A stretch of 64,000 nucleotides of DNA from Streptomyces sp. TG1A-60 (GTDB lineage: Bacteria > Actinomycetota > Actinomycetes > Streptomycetales > Streptomycetaceae). The notes below the pieces were generated by a model. The model saw only the letters and a program-made list of their open reading frames with translations. It made no database searches and was not told the DNA's origin. This document shows, in pieces, positions 41,707-51,724 of the stretch. The first letter of the stretch is position 1. Every line of letters begins with the position of its first letter. A program made the position numbers and the translations under genes. The DNA lies in the NCBI RefSeq assembly GCF_037201975.1, contig NZ_CP147520.1, positions 1,798,001-1,862,000 of the forward strand. The letters are read 5' to 3'.

Positions 41707-43590
41707 GTGAGTTCCGCGCAGTCCCTTCTTGAGAGCCGCCCCGTTTCCGTGGCTCACCTCTTCCTCTCAAGAGTCCAGGCCACACCCGACCGGGAGGCCT
41801 ACCGCTACCCCGTGCCGACCGGTGACGGCGCTTCCGGCACCGAGCAGTGGCACTCACTGACCTGGGCGCAGACAGCCGAGCGGGTCAAGCTGATCGCGGC
41901 CGGCCTTCTCGCGCTCGGGGTGCGGCCCGAGGAGAGGGTGGCGATCTCCTCCTCCACCCGTGTGGAGTGGATCCTGGCCGACATGGGCGTCATGTGCGCG
42001 GGCGCCGCCGCCACCGCCGTCTACCCCAGTACCAACGGCGAGGAGACGGCGTACATCCTCGCGGACTCCGGCAGCCGGGCGATCTTCGTCGAGGACGCCG
42101 CCCAGCTGGCCAAGGTGGTCGCCCATGCCGACCGCCTGCCCGGACTCGACCACGCGATCCTCTTCGACCCCCGAGCCGACGCGGCTGCCGTGGAGGGGCT
42201 GGAGGTGCTCTCCCTTGCCGAGCTGGAGAAACGCGGCACCGGGTACCTGGAGGAGCACCCTGACGCGGTCGAGGCAGCGGTCGACGCCATCGACCGGGAG
42301 CAGCTCGCGACCCTCATCTACACCTCCGGCACGACCGGCAGTCCGAAGGGCGTGCGCCTGGTCCACGACTGCTGGTCGTACCAGGGCGTCGCCCAGGAGG
42401 TCAGCGGGCTGCTGCGCCCCGACGACGTGCAGTTCCTCTGGCTGCCGCTGTCCCACGTCTTCGGCAAGGCGCTCATCTCCGGCCAGGTCAGGACCGGGCA
42501 TGTGATGGCCGTGGACGGGCGTGTCGACCACATCATCACCAACCTGCCCGCCGTCCGTCCCACGGTGATGGCGTCCGCGCCGAGGATCTTCGAGAAGGTC
42601 TACAACGGCATCGCGAGCAGGGCGAGGGCCGAGGGCGGCGCCAAGTACAAGATCTTCCTCTGGGCGGCGCAGGTCGCCCGCGACTACGCCAGAGCGCGAG
42701 AGAACACCGTGGCGGCCGGGAGCCGCGGGGTCCCCCTGTGGCTCTCCGTCCAACACGCCGTCGCCGACCGGCTGGTGTACGGCAAGATCCGTGCCGCGTT
42801 CGGAGGCAATCTGCGCGGCAGCGTCTCGGGCAGCGCCGCGCTCGCCCCCGACATCGGCTACTTCTTCTCCGGCGCGGGCGTGCCCGTCCTCGAAGGCTAC
42901 GGTCTGACCGAGACCAGCGCCGCCTGCACCGTCAACCCCGCCGACGACCTTCGCGTCGGCACCGTCGGCAAGCCCCTGCCCGGGACCGAGATCCGCATCG
43001 CGGAGGACGGCGAGATCCTTCTCAGAGGCCCCGGAGTCATGCGCGGGTACCACAACCTTCCGGAGAAGACCGGCGAGGTACTGGAGAGCGACGGCTGGTT
43101 CCACACCGGCGACATCGGCGAGGTCGACAGGGACGGCTTCGTCCGGATCACCGACCGCAAGAAGGATCTGTTCAAGACCTCGGGCGGCAAGTACGTGGCT
43201 CCCACGGAGATCGAGGGACGCTTCAAGGCCGTCTGTCCCTTCGTCAGCAACGTCCTGGTCATCGGCAACGGCCGCAACTACTGCACCGCCCTGATCGCCC
43301 TCGACGAGACCGTCATCATGCCGTGGGCGGCCTCCCACGGCCTCGGCGACCGCAGCTACGCGGAGGTCGTCTCCTCACCGCAGGTTCACGAGTTGATCGA
43401 CGGCTTCGTCCAGCGCGTCAACGGCGACCTGCAACGGTGGCAGACGATCAAGAAGTTCTCCCTGCTGCCGCGTGACCTCGACGTGGAGCACGGTGAGCTC
43501 ACCCCGAGCCTCAAGGTCAAGCGGCCTGTCGTGGAGCGCGAGTACGCCGAGTCCATCGAGGCCATGTACGAGGGGTCCCGCGAGGCGTGA
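41707..43590 (+). CDS. long-chain acyl-CoA synthetase (AMP-forming)
   Basis: 627-residue adenylating enzyme. ATP-binding P-loop LIYTSGTTGSPKGVRL, acyl/AMP motif GYGLTETSAACTVNP, hinge region GWFHTGDIGEVDRDGFVRITDRKKDLFKTS in successive pieces, and a C-terminal Lys-containing lid. Size and a helical insertion (about 300-340) fit the FadD15-like class that activates long-chain fatty acids for degradation or lipid synthesis. GTG at 41707 chosen because GGAGG lies five bases upstream. Monocistronic, with a strong hairpin after it. Chain-length preference cannot be read from the sequence. Confidence 0.93.
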   Translation: MSSAQSLLESRPVSVAHLFLSRVQATPDREAYRYPVPTGDGASGTEQWHSLTWAQTAERVKLIAAGLLALGVRPEERVAISSSTRVEWILADMGVMCAGAAATAVYPSTNGEETAYILADSGSRAIFVEDAAQLAKVVAHADRLPGLDHAILFDPRADAAAVEGLEVLSLAELEKRGTGYLEEHPDAVEAAVDAIDREQLATLIYTSGTTGSPKGVRLVHDCWSYQGVAQEVSGLLRPDDVQFLWLPLSHVFGKALISGQVRTGHVMAVDGRVDHIITNLPAVRPTVMASAPRIFEKVYNGIASRARAEGGAKYKIFLWAAQVARDYARARENTVAAGSRGVPLWLSVQHAVADRLVYGKIRAAFGGNLRGSVSGSAALAPDIGYFFSGAGVPVLEGYGLTETSAACTVNPADDLRVGTVGKPLPGTEIRIAEDGEILLRGPGVMRGYHNLPEKTGEVLESDGWFHTGDIGEVDRDGFVRITDRKKDLFKTSGGKYVAPTEIEGRFKAVCPFVSNVLVIGNGRNYCTALIALDETVIMPWAASHGLGDRSYAEVVSSPQVHELIDGFVQRVNGDLQRWQTIKKFSLLPRDLDVEHGELTPSLKVKRPVVEREYAESIEAMYEGSREA

Positions 43591-43594
43591 CTCC

Positions 43595-43634
43595 CCTGTC
43601 CGGTACGGCACTTCCCGAAGCCGTACCGGACAGG
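43595..43634 (+). terminator. terminator of the acyl-CoA synthetase gene
   Basis: CCTGTCCGGTACGGC (43595-43609) pairs perfectly with 43620-43634 around a ten-base loop, five bases after the stop. Confidence 0.8.
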
Positions 43635-43755
43635 CGCCGGCCTGGGCGGCCACAGCCCACCGGGTCGCCGGACGGTGCGAGCGTTCCTGCGCGAACCGCC
43701 CGCTCCGCGCTTCACCCTCCGCCTCGGCGTCCTGTCCGCAGGGGGCTCTGCCCCT

Positions 43756-44115
43756 TCAGGTCAGGTGTGCCTTGAACTCGCCTGGCGTCGCTTCCCTCGG
43801 ACTTGGCATCCCCGGAAGCCGGTGCACAGGGCAGATCGCGCACACGGACCCACGTGCCCACTCCGAACAGCGTCCGGCCGGCTCCAGAGCCAGCTCGTCC
43901 ACGGCGCCGCCCGGCTCGGCAGGACGACGTTCCGAAGCATCGCCGTACTCACCGATGGCACGGAGGCGAGCGCGTCGAGAGTCCCCGTGGTGATGAGGTG
44001 CGGAGGGGTGCGCGTCGAGGTAACTGCCCGGGATCGTCTTGAATTCCATGGTCGCGGTGGACGGACGCGAGAGCAGCACCTCGGCGCCCAGGTACTCGCT
44101 CAGCGCGTCGTGCAC
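43756..44115 (-). CDS. hypothetical protein or gene remnant downstream of the DM13 gene
   Basis: A 119-codon frame with G/C-rich third positions in its first half (from GTG 44115) and a C-terminal cysteine pair (CSEWARGSVCAICPVH). It begins 16 bases past the DM13 stop on the same strand but has no ribosome site. No family recognised. The second half is also open in another frame, so it may be a decayed gene. It covers most of the 540-base gap 43591-44131, where otherwise I see only the terminator. Confidence 0.28.
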   Translation of the reverse strand: MHDALSEYLGAEVLLSRPSTATMEFKTIPGSYLDAHPSAPHHHGDSRRARLRAIGEYGDASERRPAEPGGAVDELALEPAGRCSEWARGSVCAICPVHRLPGMPSPREATPGEFKAHLT

Positions 44116-44131
44116 ACCGGCTGCCGCGTCG

Positions 44132-44746
44132 TCAGGCGTTGGCGAGTTCGGCGGCGCCGAAGGAGACGTCGAAGCGGTCGCACCAGATGCTCAGGCTGCT
44201 GTATTCCGACGGATTCACGTCAGCGGGGAGGGCGTAGTTCTGGCTTCCCTTGTTGCCCTTGAGCTTGCCGAGGCTGACGTATTTGCCGTCGTCGAAGACG
44301 TGCCAGCCGGCCTGCCCCTGCTTCACGGGCGCGTCGGTCAGCCAGACGCGCAGGTCCGGGCCGTTGCTGGTGTCGAGGTTCTCCAGCCGGACGATGTGGG
44401 AGCCGTCGGCCAGTTGGACGAGCTTCACCGTGCCCGACGTCGCGTGCTCGTGGCTGATCAGCTCACCACTCGCCAGGGTGCGGGGGCCGGGGGCCGGGGA
44501 GGGCGGCTGGGACGGCTCGTCCGAGGGGGTCGTGGCGGCGGGTTCCTCGGCAGGAGGGGCGGCGGGTTCCTCGGCGGGAGGGGCGACGGGCTCCGCAGCG
44601 GCCCCGGGCAGTGCCTCCTGGACGGTTTGGTCCTGCCAGAGTTTCCACGGCTGGAACCAGTACAGGCCGAAGCCGACTCCGACGACCGCCACCACCAGCA
44701 CCGCGATGACCGACCTTCCGGTCGACCTCTTGCGCGCGCGCCCCAT
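44132..44746 (-). CDS. membrane-anchored DM13-domain protein
   Basis: 204 residues. A basic start (MGRARKRSTGR) and one membrane helix (about 12-32, VIAVLVVAVVGVGFGLYWF) form a signal anchor. A Pro/Ala/Glu-rich spacer carries two copies of APPAEEPA. The C-terminal DM13 domain (about 100-204) has LENLDTSNGPDLRVWLTD and the Cys in SIWCDRFDVSFG. DM13 is thought to act in extracellular redox or metal chemistry. ATG 44746 preferred to one at 44785 because a purine-rich site lies before it. Function inferred only from the domain. Confidence 0.85.
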   Translation of the reverse strand: MGRARKRSTGRSVIAVLVVAVVGVGFGLYWFQPWKLWQDQTVQEALPGAAAEPVAPPAEEPAAPPAEEPAATTPSDEPSQPPSPAPGPRTLASGELISHEHATSGTVKLVQLADGSHIVRLENLDTSNGPDLRVWLTDAPVKQGQAGWHVFDDGKYVSLGKLKGNKGSQNYALPADVNPSEYSSLSIWCDRFDVSFGAAELANA

Positions 44747-44858
44747 CTCTGCCTCGTCTCCTGGAAGTTCTACTGTCACCCCCATTCAACGCCAGCGGGC
44801 GGCCGTCCCCCACCCCGCAGGTGGTGACGGAATCCTTACGGCGTGCTCCCGGGCCGGC

Positions 44859-45596
44859 TCAGCGGTGCTCGGGGTTGTCCGCGCCAGGCCGGCAGCCGGC
44901 GTCCCATTCCGTGCGCTGGTTGCCGTGGGCCGGGACGCCCCCGGCGCGTTTGAGCAGGGCCGCCAGGTGCATCAGGTTCCAGGTCATGAAGGCGGTGTTG
45001 CGGTTGGTGAAGTCGTTCTCCGGGCCGCCCGAACCGGGGTCCAGGTACGACGGGCCCGGTCCCGCGGGGCCGATCCAGCCGGCGTCCGCCTGCGGCGGGA
45101 TCGTGTAGCCGAGGTGCTGGAGGCTGTAGAGGATGTTCATGGCGCAGTGCTTGACGCCGTCCTCGTTTCCCGTGATCAGGCATCCTCCGACCCGGCCGTA
45201 GTAGGCGTACTGGCCCCGGGGGTTGAGCAGGCTGGAGCAGCTGTACAGGCGCTCGACGACCCGCTTGGTGACCGAGCTGTTGTCGCCCAGCCAGATCGGC
45301 CCGGCCAGCACCAGGATGTCCGCGGCCATCACCCGCTCGTACAGCGCCGGCCAGGCGTCCGTGGTGAAGCCGTGCTCGGTCATGTCCGGTCGGACGCCCG
45401 GCGCGATGTCCTCGTCGACCGCGCGCACGAGGTCCGTGGTCACCCCGCGCGCGTCCATGATCGCCCGGCTCCTGTCGATGAGTCCCTGGGTGTGGCTGCG
45501 CTCGGGGGACGGTTTGAGCGTGCAGTTGATGAAGAGCGCGCGCAGATCGTCGAAACGGTGGCCGTCCTCGGTGGACGGCGTGGGCGATGCCGGCAT
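44859..45596 (-). CDS. NAD(P)H-dependent flavin oxidoreductase, flavodoxin-like
   Basis: 245-residue cytoplasmic protein of the flavodoxin-like NADPH-dependent FMN reductase class. It has a leading strand with FMN phosphate loop (RALFINCTLKPSPERSHT), a mid-region LVLAGPIWLGDNSS, and the flavin-contact region GGCLITGNEDGVKHCAM. It probably reduces quinones or nitro/azo compounds. Substrate unknown. Start ATG 45596, divergent from the methylmalonyl-CoA mutase operon with 285 bases between. It is tail-to-head with the DM13 gene on the same strand but separated by 112 bases. Confidence 0.86.
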   Translation of the reverse strand: MPASPTPSTEDGHRFDDLRALFINCTLKPSPERSHTQGLIDRSRAIMDARGVTTDLVRAVDEDIAPGVRPDMTEHGFTTDAWPALYERVMAADILVLAGPIWLGDNSSVTKRVVERLYSCSSLLNPRGQYAYYGRVGGCLITGNEDGVKHCAMNILYSLQHLGYTIPPQADAGWIGPAGPGPSYLDPGSGGPENDFTNRNTAFMTWNLMHLAALLKRAGGVPAHGNQRTEWDAGCRPGADNPEHR

Positions 45597-45869
45597 GGTG
45601 GACTCCGGGGGAGCGGACAGGGCGCGGGAGGGGGCGGGATTCCACCGTCCCTGCGGCAGCGTCTCGCGAGCAGCACGCGTTCCTCCGGCGCGACGCGCCG
45701 GAGAGCGGCACGCGGCGGCCGTGCCGGGGGCGGTGGTCGCGGCCGTGCCGGGGGTCAGGGGTCCCACCCGTTCAGCCGCCATGTAGTACGTGACCGCTCC
45801 GGCTTCAAGGTCGCCAAGAGAGGGCAAGGTCACAGCCGTGCCCTCTGCTGCTCCTTTGTGCCTCTGGCC

Positions 45870-45881
45870 TAGCATCCGAGC
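45870..45881 (+). promoter_or_regulatory. -10 element of mutA, likely leaderless start
   Basis: TAGCAT at 45870-45875 lies six bases before the mutA ATG, and no ribosome site is present. The transcript probably begins at the start codon. Confidence 0.4.
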
Positions 45882-47690
45882 ATGACGGTCCTGCCTGACG
45901 ACGGGCTTGAGCTGGCCGCCGAGTTCCCTGACGCGACCCACGAGCAGTGGCAGCGCCTCGTCGCGGGCGTGCTGCGCAAGTCGGGCAAGGACGTCGAGGG
46001 TGCTCAGGCCGAACAAGCCCTGTCCACCGCGCTGGAGGACGGGCTGCGCACCCGCCCTCTCTACACCGCGCACGACACCGCGCCCGCCCCCGGCTTCCCC
46101 GGCTTCGCGCCCTTCGTACGAGGGGGCCGGGCCGCGGGCAACAGCGCGGGCGGCTGGGACGTACGCCAGCGGCACACGGCGGCGGACGGCGACGCGGTGC
46201 TCGCGGACCTGGAGAACGGTGTCACCTCCCTGTGGCTGGTGCTCGGCGAGACCGGCCTTCCGGTGTCGTCGCTCGCCCGCGTCCTCGACGGCGTCCACCT
46301 CGACCTCGCGCCGGTCGTCCTGGACGCGGGCGCCGAGGTCGAGCCCGCCGCACGGGAGTTGCTGCGGCTGTACGAGGAGCGGGGTGTCGCCAAGGAGGCG
46401 GCATGCGGCAACCTCGGCGCCGACCCGCTCGGACACGAGGCCCGTACCGGACAGGCGTACGACTTCGCTCCCGTGGCCGGGCTCGCGCGACTGTGCGCCG
46501 AGGAGTACCCGGGGCTGCGGGCGCTGACCGTGGACGCGCTGCCGTACCACGAGGCCGGCGGCTCGGCGGCGCAGGAGCTGGGCTGCTCGCTGGCGACCGG
46601 CGTCGCCTACCTGCGGGAGCTGACCGAGGCCGGGCTCAGTGTCGAACAGGCCTGCGGTCAGCTGGAGTTCCGCTATGCGGCGACCGCCGACCAGTTCCTG
46701 ACCATCGCCAAGCTGCGGGCCGCGCGCCGGCTCTGGGCCCGGGTGGCCGAGGTGTGCGGGGTGCCCGCCGCCGGGGCGCAGACGCAGCACGCGGTGACCT
46801 CGCCGGTGATGATGACGCGCCGCGACCCGTGGGTGAACATGCTGCGCACGACCGTCGCCACGCTGGCCGCCGGGGCGGGCGGAGCCGACTCCGTCACCGT
46901 GCTGCCCTTCGACCACCCGCTCGGGCTGCCGGACGCGTTCGCCCGGCGCATCGCCCGCAACACCTCGACGATCCTCATCGAGGAGTCCCATCTCTCCCGG
47001 GTGATCGACCCGGCGGGCGGCTCCTGGTACGTGGAGCGACTCACGGACGAACTCGCCCGGGCAGGTTGGGAGTTCTTCCAGTGGATCGAGCGGGCCGGCG
47101 GCCACGCGGCAGGCCTGCGCTCGGGACACCTCGGCCAGGCCCTCGCCGACACCTGGGCGGCCCGGAGCGACAAGCTCGCCGAGCGACGCGAGCCGATCAC
47201 CGGCGTCAGCGAGTTCCCGTATGTCGCCGAGAAGCCGGTCGTCCGCGCGCCGGCCCCCGAGCCGCAGTCCGGCGGCCTCCCCCGCGTCCGCCGCGACGAG
47301 GCGTACGAGGCGCTGCGCGCCCGCTCCGACGCCCACCTCGCCGCCACCGGCTCCCGGCCACGGATCTTCCTGGCGTCGCTCGGCCCGGCCGCCGCCCACA
47401 CGGCCCGTACGACCTTCGCCGCCAATGTCTTCCAGGCGGGCGGTATCGAACCCGTCACCGAGGGCACGTTCGAGGAGAGCGGCGCCACCGAAGTGTGCCT
47501 GTGCTCCAGCGACGCCCTCTACGAGGAGCGGGCCGCGACCGTGGCCGCGGAGCTCAGGACCGCCGGGGCAACGCAGGTGTTCCTCGCCGGCCGCCCCGGC
47601 TCGTACGCCGGTGTCGACGCGTACGTCTTCGCGGGCTGCGACGCCGTGGCCGTCCTGTCCGCCACCCTCGACCGCATGGGAGTGTCCTGA
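45882..47690 (+). CDS. mutA: methylmalonyl-CoA mutase small (beta) subunit
   Basis: 602 residues. It has the mutase barrel fold but lacks the B12 motif DxHxxG in its C-terminal domain, the defining trait of the non-catalytic small subunit. Typical pieces include [17 protein letters not shown] and the barrel segment [17 protein letters not shown] region around residue 245-270 ([20 protein letters not shown]). It pairs with MutB to interconvert methylmalonyl-CoA and succinyl-CoA, linking propionate, branched-chain amino acids and polyketide precursors. The stop shares one base with the mutB ATG (47690). No ribosome site before the ATG, suggesting a leaderless message. Confidence 0.93.
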   Translation: MTVLPDDGLELAAEFPDATHEQWQRLVAGVLRKSGKDVEGAQAEQALSTALEDGLRTRPLYTAHDTAPAPGFPGFAPFVRGGRAAGNSAGGWDVRQRHTAADGDAVLADLENGVTSLWLVLGETGLPVSSLARVLDGVHLDLAPVVLDAGAEVEPAARELLRLYEERGVAKEAACGNLGADPLGHEARTGQAYDFAPVAGLARLCAEEYPGLRALTVDALPYHEAGGSAAQELGCSLATGVAYLRELTEAGLSVEQACGQLEFRYAATADQFLTIAKLRAARRLWARVAEVCGVPAAGAQTQHAVTSPVMMTRRDPWVNMLRTTVATLAAGAGGADSVTVLPFDHPLGLPDAFARRIARNTSTILIEESHLSRVIDPAGGSWYVERLTDELARAGWEFFQWIERAGGHAAGLRSGHLGQALADTWAARSDKLAERREPITGVSEFPYVAEKPVVRAPAPEPQSGGLPRVRRDEAYEALRARSDAHLAATGSRPRIFLASLGPAAAHTARTTFAANVFQAGGIEPVTEGTFEESGATEVCLCSSDALYEERAATVAAELRTAGATQVFLAGRPGSYAGVDAYVFAGCDAVAVLSATLDRMGVS

Positions 47691-49864
47691 TGGGAATCCC
47701 CGACTTCTCCGGGATCGAGCTGGGTTCCCCGGCCGTCGACGGCGGCGCCGACGAGTGGCGTACGGCGGTCAAGAAGGCGGCCGGCGGTGACGACCCGCTG
47801 TGGGAGACCCCGGAGGGCATCGAGGTCAAGCCGCTGTACACCGGGCAGGACCTGGAGGGCCTGGACTTCCTGGGCACCTACCCGGGCATCGCCCCGTATC
47901 TGCGCGGCCCGTACCCGACGATGTACGTCAACCAGCCGTGGACGATCCGGCAGTACGCGGGCTTCTCCACCGCCGAGGAGTCCAACGCCTTCTACCGCCG
48001 CAACCTGGCGGCCGGCCAGAAGGGCCTGTCCGTCGCCTTCGACCTGCCCACCCACCGCGGCTACGACAGCGACCACCCGCGCGTGACGGGTGACGTCGGC
48101 ATGGCGGGCGTGGCGATCGACTCGATCCTCGACATGCGGCAGCTCTTCGACGGCATCCCGCTCGACCGGATGACCGTGTCGATGACGATGAACGGCGCCG
48201 TGCTGCCCGTGCTGGCGCTGTACATCGTGGCGGCCGAGGAGCAGGGTGTGCCGGCGGAGAAGCTGGCCGGGACCATCCAGAACGACATCCTCAAGGAGTT
48301 CATGGTCCGCAACACCTATATCTATCCGCCGAAGCCGTCGATGCGGATCATCTCCGACATCTTCGCCTTCACCTCGCAGCGGATGCCGCGCTACAACTCC
48401 ATCTCGATCTCCGGCTACCACATCCAGGAGGCGGGCGCGACGGCCGACCTGGAGCTCGCGTACACACTCGCGGACGGCGTGGAGTACATCCGGGCGGGCC
48501 GGGAGGTGGGCCTGGACGTGGACGCGTTCGCGCCCCGGCTGTCGTTCTTCTGGGCGATCGGCATGAACTTCTTCATGGAGGTCGCCAAGCTGCGGGCGGC
48601 TCGCCTGCTGTGGGCGAAGCTGGTCAGGCAGTTCGACCCGAAGAATCCCAAGTCCCTGTCCCTGCGCACGCATTCGCAGACCTCGGGCTGGTCGCTGACG
48701 GCGCAGGACGTCTTCAACAACGTCACGCGCACGTGCGTCGAGGCGATGGCGGCCACCCAGGGCCACACGCAGTCCCTGCACACCAACGCCCTCGACGAGG
48801 CGCTGGCCCTGCCCACCGACTTCTCCGCGCGCATCGCCCGCAACACCCAGCTCCTCATCCAGCAGGAGTCCGGCACGACCCGCGTCATCGACCCGTGGGG
48901 CGGCAGCGCCTACGTGGAGAAACTGACGTACGACCTCGCCCGGCGGGCCTGGCAGCACATCCAGGAGGTCGAGCTGGCCGGCGGCATGGCCCAGGCCATC
49001 GACGCGGGCATCCCCAAGCTGCGCGTGGAGGAGGCCGCGGCCCGCACACAGGCCCGTATCGACTCCGGGCGGCAGCCGGTGATCGGCGTCAACAAGTACC
49101 GCGTGGAGAACGACGAGCGGATCGAGGTCCTGAAGGTCGACAACTCCTCGGTCCGCGCCCAGCAGATCGAGAAGCTGCGCCGGCTGCGCGCGGAGCGCGA
49201 CGAGCGGGAGTGCCAGGACGCGCTGGACGCGCTGACCCGGGCCGCCGGCGGCGAGGGCAACCTGCTGGAGCTGGCGGTGCGCGCGGCCCGCGCGAAGGCG
49301 ACGGTCGGGGAGATCTCCGACGCCCTGGAGAAGGTGTACGGCCGGCACGCGAGCCAGATCCGTACGATCTCCGGTGTGTACCGCACCGAAGCAGGCGAGT
49401 CCCCGAACGTGGAGCGCACCCGGGCCCTGGTGGACGCGTTCGCCGAGGCCGAGGGCCGCCGGCCGCGCATCCTGGTCGCCAAGATGGGCCAGGACGGCCA
49501 TGACCGGGGCCAGAAGGTGATCGCCACCGCCTTCGCCGACCTCGGTTTCGACGTGGACGTCGGCCCGCTGTTCCAGACTCCGGCCGAGGTGGCCCGCCAG
49601 GCCGTCGAGGCGGACGTGCACATCGTCGGGGTGTCGTCGCTGGCCGCCGGGCACCTCACCCTCGTCCCGGCGCTGAAGGAGCAGCTGGCCGAGGAGGGGC
49701 GCGAGGACATCGTGATCGTGGTCGGCGGGGTGATCCCGCCGCAGGACGTGCCCACCCTCCTGGAGATGGGCGCGGCGGCCGTGTTCCCGCCCGGGACGGT
49801 GATCCCGGACGCGGCGCATGACCTGGTGAAGCGGTTGTCGGACGACCTCGGGCACGACCTGTGA
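47690..49864 (+). CDS. mutB: methylmalonyl-CoA mutase large (alpha) subunit
   Basis: 724-residue catalytic subunit. The substrate barrel contains [20 protein letters not shown] and [17 protein letters not shown], with conserved Tyr and His for catalysis. The C-terminal cobalamin domain (about 590-724) has the ligand motif [10 protein letters not shown] and [12 protein letters not shown]. It uses adenosylcobalamin to rearrange (R)-methylmalonyl-CoA to succinyl-CoA. ATG 47690 overlaps the mutA stop (TGATG). The end overlaps meaB (GTGA, 49861-49864), so the three genes are one coupled operon. Confidence 0.97.
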   Translation: MGIPDFSGIELGSPAVDGGADEWRTAVKKAAGGDDPLWETPEGIEVKPLYTGQDLEGLDFLGTYPGIAPYLRGPYPTMYVNQPWTIRQYAGFSTAEESNAFYRRNLAAGQKGLSVAFDLPTHRGYDSDHPRVTGDVGMAGVAIDSILDMRQLFDGIPLDRMTVSMTMNGAVLPVLALYIVAAEEQGVPAEKLAGTIQNDILKEFMVRNTYIYPPKPSMRIISDIFAFTSQRMPRYNSISISGYHIQEAGATADLELAYTLADGVEYIRAGREVGLDVDAFAPRLSFFWAIGMNFFMEVAKLRAARLLWAKLVRQFDPKNPKSLSLRTHSQTSGWSLTAQDVFNNVTRTCVEAMAATQGHTQSLHTNALDEALALPTDFSARIARNTQLLIQQESGTTRVIDPWGGSAYVEKLTYDLARRAWQHIQEVELAGGMAQAIDAGIPKLRVEEAAARTQARIDSGRQPVIGVNKYRVENDERIEVLKVDNSSVRAQQIEKLRRLRAERDERECQDALDALTRAAGGEGNLLELAVRAARAKATVGEISDALEKVYGRHASQIRTISGVYRTEAGESPNVERTRALVDAFAEAEGRRPRILVAKMGQDGHDRGQKVIATAFADLGFDVDVGPLFQTPAEVARQAVEADVHIVGVSSLAAGHLTLVPALKEQLAEEGREDIVIVVGGVIPPQDVPTLLEMGAAAVFPPGTVIPDAAHDLVKRLSDDLGHDL

Positions 49865-50841
49865 TCGATGTCGACGCCTACGTGAAGGGCGTCCTCGACG
49901 GGAAGCGGGCGATCGTCGCCCGCGCCATCACCCTCGTCGAGTCCACCAGGCCAGCACACCGGGTGCCGGCCCAGGAACTGCTGACCGCGCTGCTGCCGCA
50001 CAGCGGGAGGGCCCGGCGGATCGGGGTGAGCGGGGTGCCGGGTGTCGGCAAGTCGACGTTCATCGACGCGTTCGGCACGATGCTGACCTCGCTCGGGCAC
50101 CGGGTGGCGGTCCTCGCCGTCGACCCCTCGTCCAGCCGTACGGGCGGCTCGATCCTCGGCGACAAGACCCGCATGGAACGCCTGGCCGTCGACCCGGCGG
50201 CCTTCGTCCGCCCCTCCCCCACCGCCGGCACGCTCGGCGGTGTCGCCAAGGCGACCCGTGAGTCGATGGTGGTGATGGAGGCCGCCGGCTACGACGTGGT
50301 GCTCGTGGAGACCGTCGGCGTCGGCCAGTCCGAGACGGCCGTCGCCGACATGGTCGACTCCTTCCTGCTCCTCACCCTCGCCCGCACCGGCGACCAGTTG
50401 CAGGGCATCAAGAAGGGTGTCCTGGAGCTGGCCGACGTCCTCGCCGTCAACAAGGCGGACGGCCCGCACGAGCGCGACGCCCGCACGGCAGCCCGCGAAC
50501 TCGCGGGCGCCCTGCGGCTGGTGCGCGGCAAGGACACGGTCTGGACGCCGCCGGTGCTGAGCTGCAGCGCCCGCGAGTCGACCGGCCTCGACACCGTCTG
50601 GGAACGCCTGGAACAGCACCGCGCCCTCCTCGACTCCACCGGCCGCCTCACCGCCAGGCGCCGCGACCAGCAGATCGAGTGGACCTGGTCCATGGTCCGC
50701 GACGAACTCCTCGACCGGCTGCGCACCCATCCCGGCGTACGGAGCCTCGCCCCCACCCTGGAACAGCAGGTCAGAGACGGTGAGCTGACGGCCACACTGG
50801 CCGCCGACCGCATCCTGCGGGCCTTCAGGGACTCCACCTAG
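49861..50841 (+). CDS. meaB: methylmalonyl-CoA mutase-associated GTPase MeaB
   Basis: 326-residue G3E GTPase. P-loop [12 protein letters not shown], switch regions [17 protein letters not shown] and [16 protein letters not shown], base-recognition NKADG, and a C-terminal dimerisation arm. It chaperones cobalamin loading and protects MutAB from inactivation. Start GTG 49861 overlaps the mutB stop by four bases. Presence in the same operon supports the assignment. Confidence 0.96.
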   Translation: MIDVDAYVKGVLDGKRAIVARAITLVESTRPAHRVPAQELLTALLPHSGRARRIGVSGVPGVGKSTFIDAFGTMLTSLGHRVAVLAVDPSSSRTGGSILGDKTRMERLAVDPAAFVRPSPTAGTLGGVAKATRESMVVMEAAGYDVVLVETVGVGQSETAVADMVDSFLLLTLARTGDQLQGIKKGVLELADVLAVNKADGPHERDARTAARELAGALRLVRGKDTVWTPPVLSCSARESTGLDTVWERLEQHRALLDSTGRLTARRRDQQIEWTWSMVRDELLDRLRTHPGVRSLAPTLEQQVRDGELTATLAADRILRAFRDST

Positions 50842-50999
50842 GCGGATCACGGTCACCCGGTCGCCCGGCCCCGGTTCACCCGGCTGAGCGCCCCGAGTGG
50901 TGAAGCCGGGAGAAGTGGCCAACGGTGGATCACGTCGGGGCCGGGTCAAGTCAGCTGACGAAGTGCCAGCTGCCCGGCTGTCGGCGGAAGGACCATCAG

Positions 51000-51587
51000 A
51001 TGCGTTCTGCTCGCATGCTGCTCGCTACCGCGGCGGCCACCGCCGTGCTCACCATCACCGCACCCGGGGCATACGCCGAAGGCGACCAGCGGGACCGCGA
51101 AGACCACGGTTACAGCAAGGAGCACGACAAGGACCAGCGGGACCGCGAGGACCACGGATACGGCAAGGAGCACGACAAGGACCAGCGGGACCGCGAGGAC
51201 CACGGATACGGCAAGGAGCACGACAAGGGCAGCAGGCACGACGGACCGCGCGGCGGTGTTCACACGGGTGGCGGAGCGCTGGCCGCGGTGAACGACGAGG
51301 AGCAGTGGAACTCGGAGCGGGCCGGCAAGCAGGAGCCGGACGCCTCCAAGGAGCGCGAGCACGGGAAGGAGTCCTGGGAGGGCGGCCACGACAAGGGGTC
51401 CTGGAAGGACGAGCACGACAAGGGGTCCTGGAAGGGTGACCACGACAAGCCCCGCGGCGGTGTGCACACCGGCGGCGGCGCGCTCGACACGCCGCCCGTG
51501 ACCGCGGGCGGGCTGGCCGTCCTCGCGGTGGCCGGTACGGGCCTGTACGTCCTGCGCCGCAGGAAGACCGCCGGAAGCGCGGCCTAG
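51000..51587 (+). CDS. repeat-rich secreted/surface protein with C-terminal membrane anchor
   Basis: 195 residues. Signal peptide 1-26 (MRSARMLLATAAATAVLTIT). Three 16-residue repeats of DQRDREDHGYGKEHDK follow at about 29-76, then a PRGGVHTGGGAL motif, a linker, shorter GSWKDEHDK-type repeats and a second copy of PRGGVHTGGGAL. The C-terminus is a membrane helix (about 166-187) with an RRRK stop-transfer. This is the layout of a wall-anchored surface protein, but no LPXTG or LAXTG motif precedes the helix. A sortase gene follows. GGAAGGA precedes the ATG. Very hydrophilic and charged; function unknown. Confidence 0.82.
   Translation: MRSARMLLATAAATAVLTITAPGAYAEGDQRDREDHGYSKEHDKDQRDREDHGYGKEHDKDQRDREDHGYGKEHDKGSRHDGPRGGVHTGGGALAAVNDEEQWNSERAGKQEPDASKEREHGKESWEGGHDKGSWKDEHDKGSWKGDHDKPRGGVHTGGGALDTPPVTAGGLAVLAVAGTGLYVLRRRKTAGSAA
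51084..51227. repeat. three tandem 48-bp repeats in the surface-protein gene
   Basis: Units at 51084-51131, 51132-51179 and 51180-51227. The last two are nearly identical; the first has a few changes. They keep frame and encode the 16-residue repeat. Confidence 0.9.
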
Positions 51588-51624
51588 CCGTACCAGGTGC
51601 GATAGACACCTGACGCGATAGCGA

Positions 51625-51662
51625 CCGTGGCCGCCACACCGTGTGTCGTGTGGCGGCCACGG
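51625..51662 (+). terminator. terminator of the surface-protein gene
   Basis: CCGTGGCCGCCACAC (51625-51639) pairs perfectly with 51648-51662 around an eight-base loop. Confidence 0.8.
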
Positions 51663-51724
51663 CCTGGTCCTCGTCCGCCCTCCACCCGTCCGCCCAGCTG
51701 CCGTGCCTAGTGAGGTGGTGTTCG

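Noticed and set aside
51084..51227. Tandem repeats as a CRISPR array
   Set aside because: Units are contiguous, lie in a coding frame and have no unique spacers.
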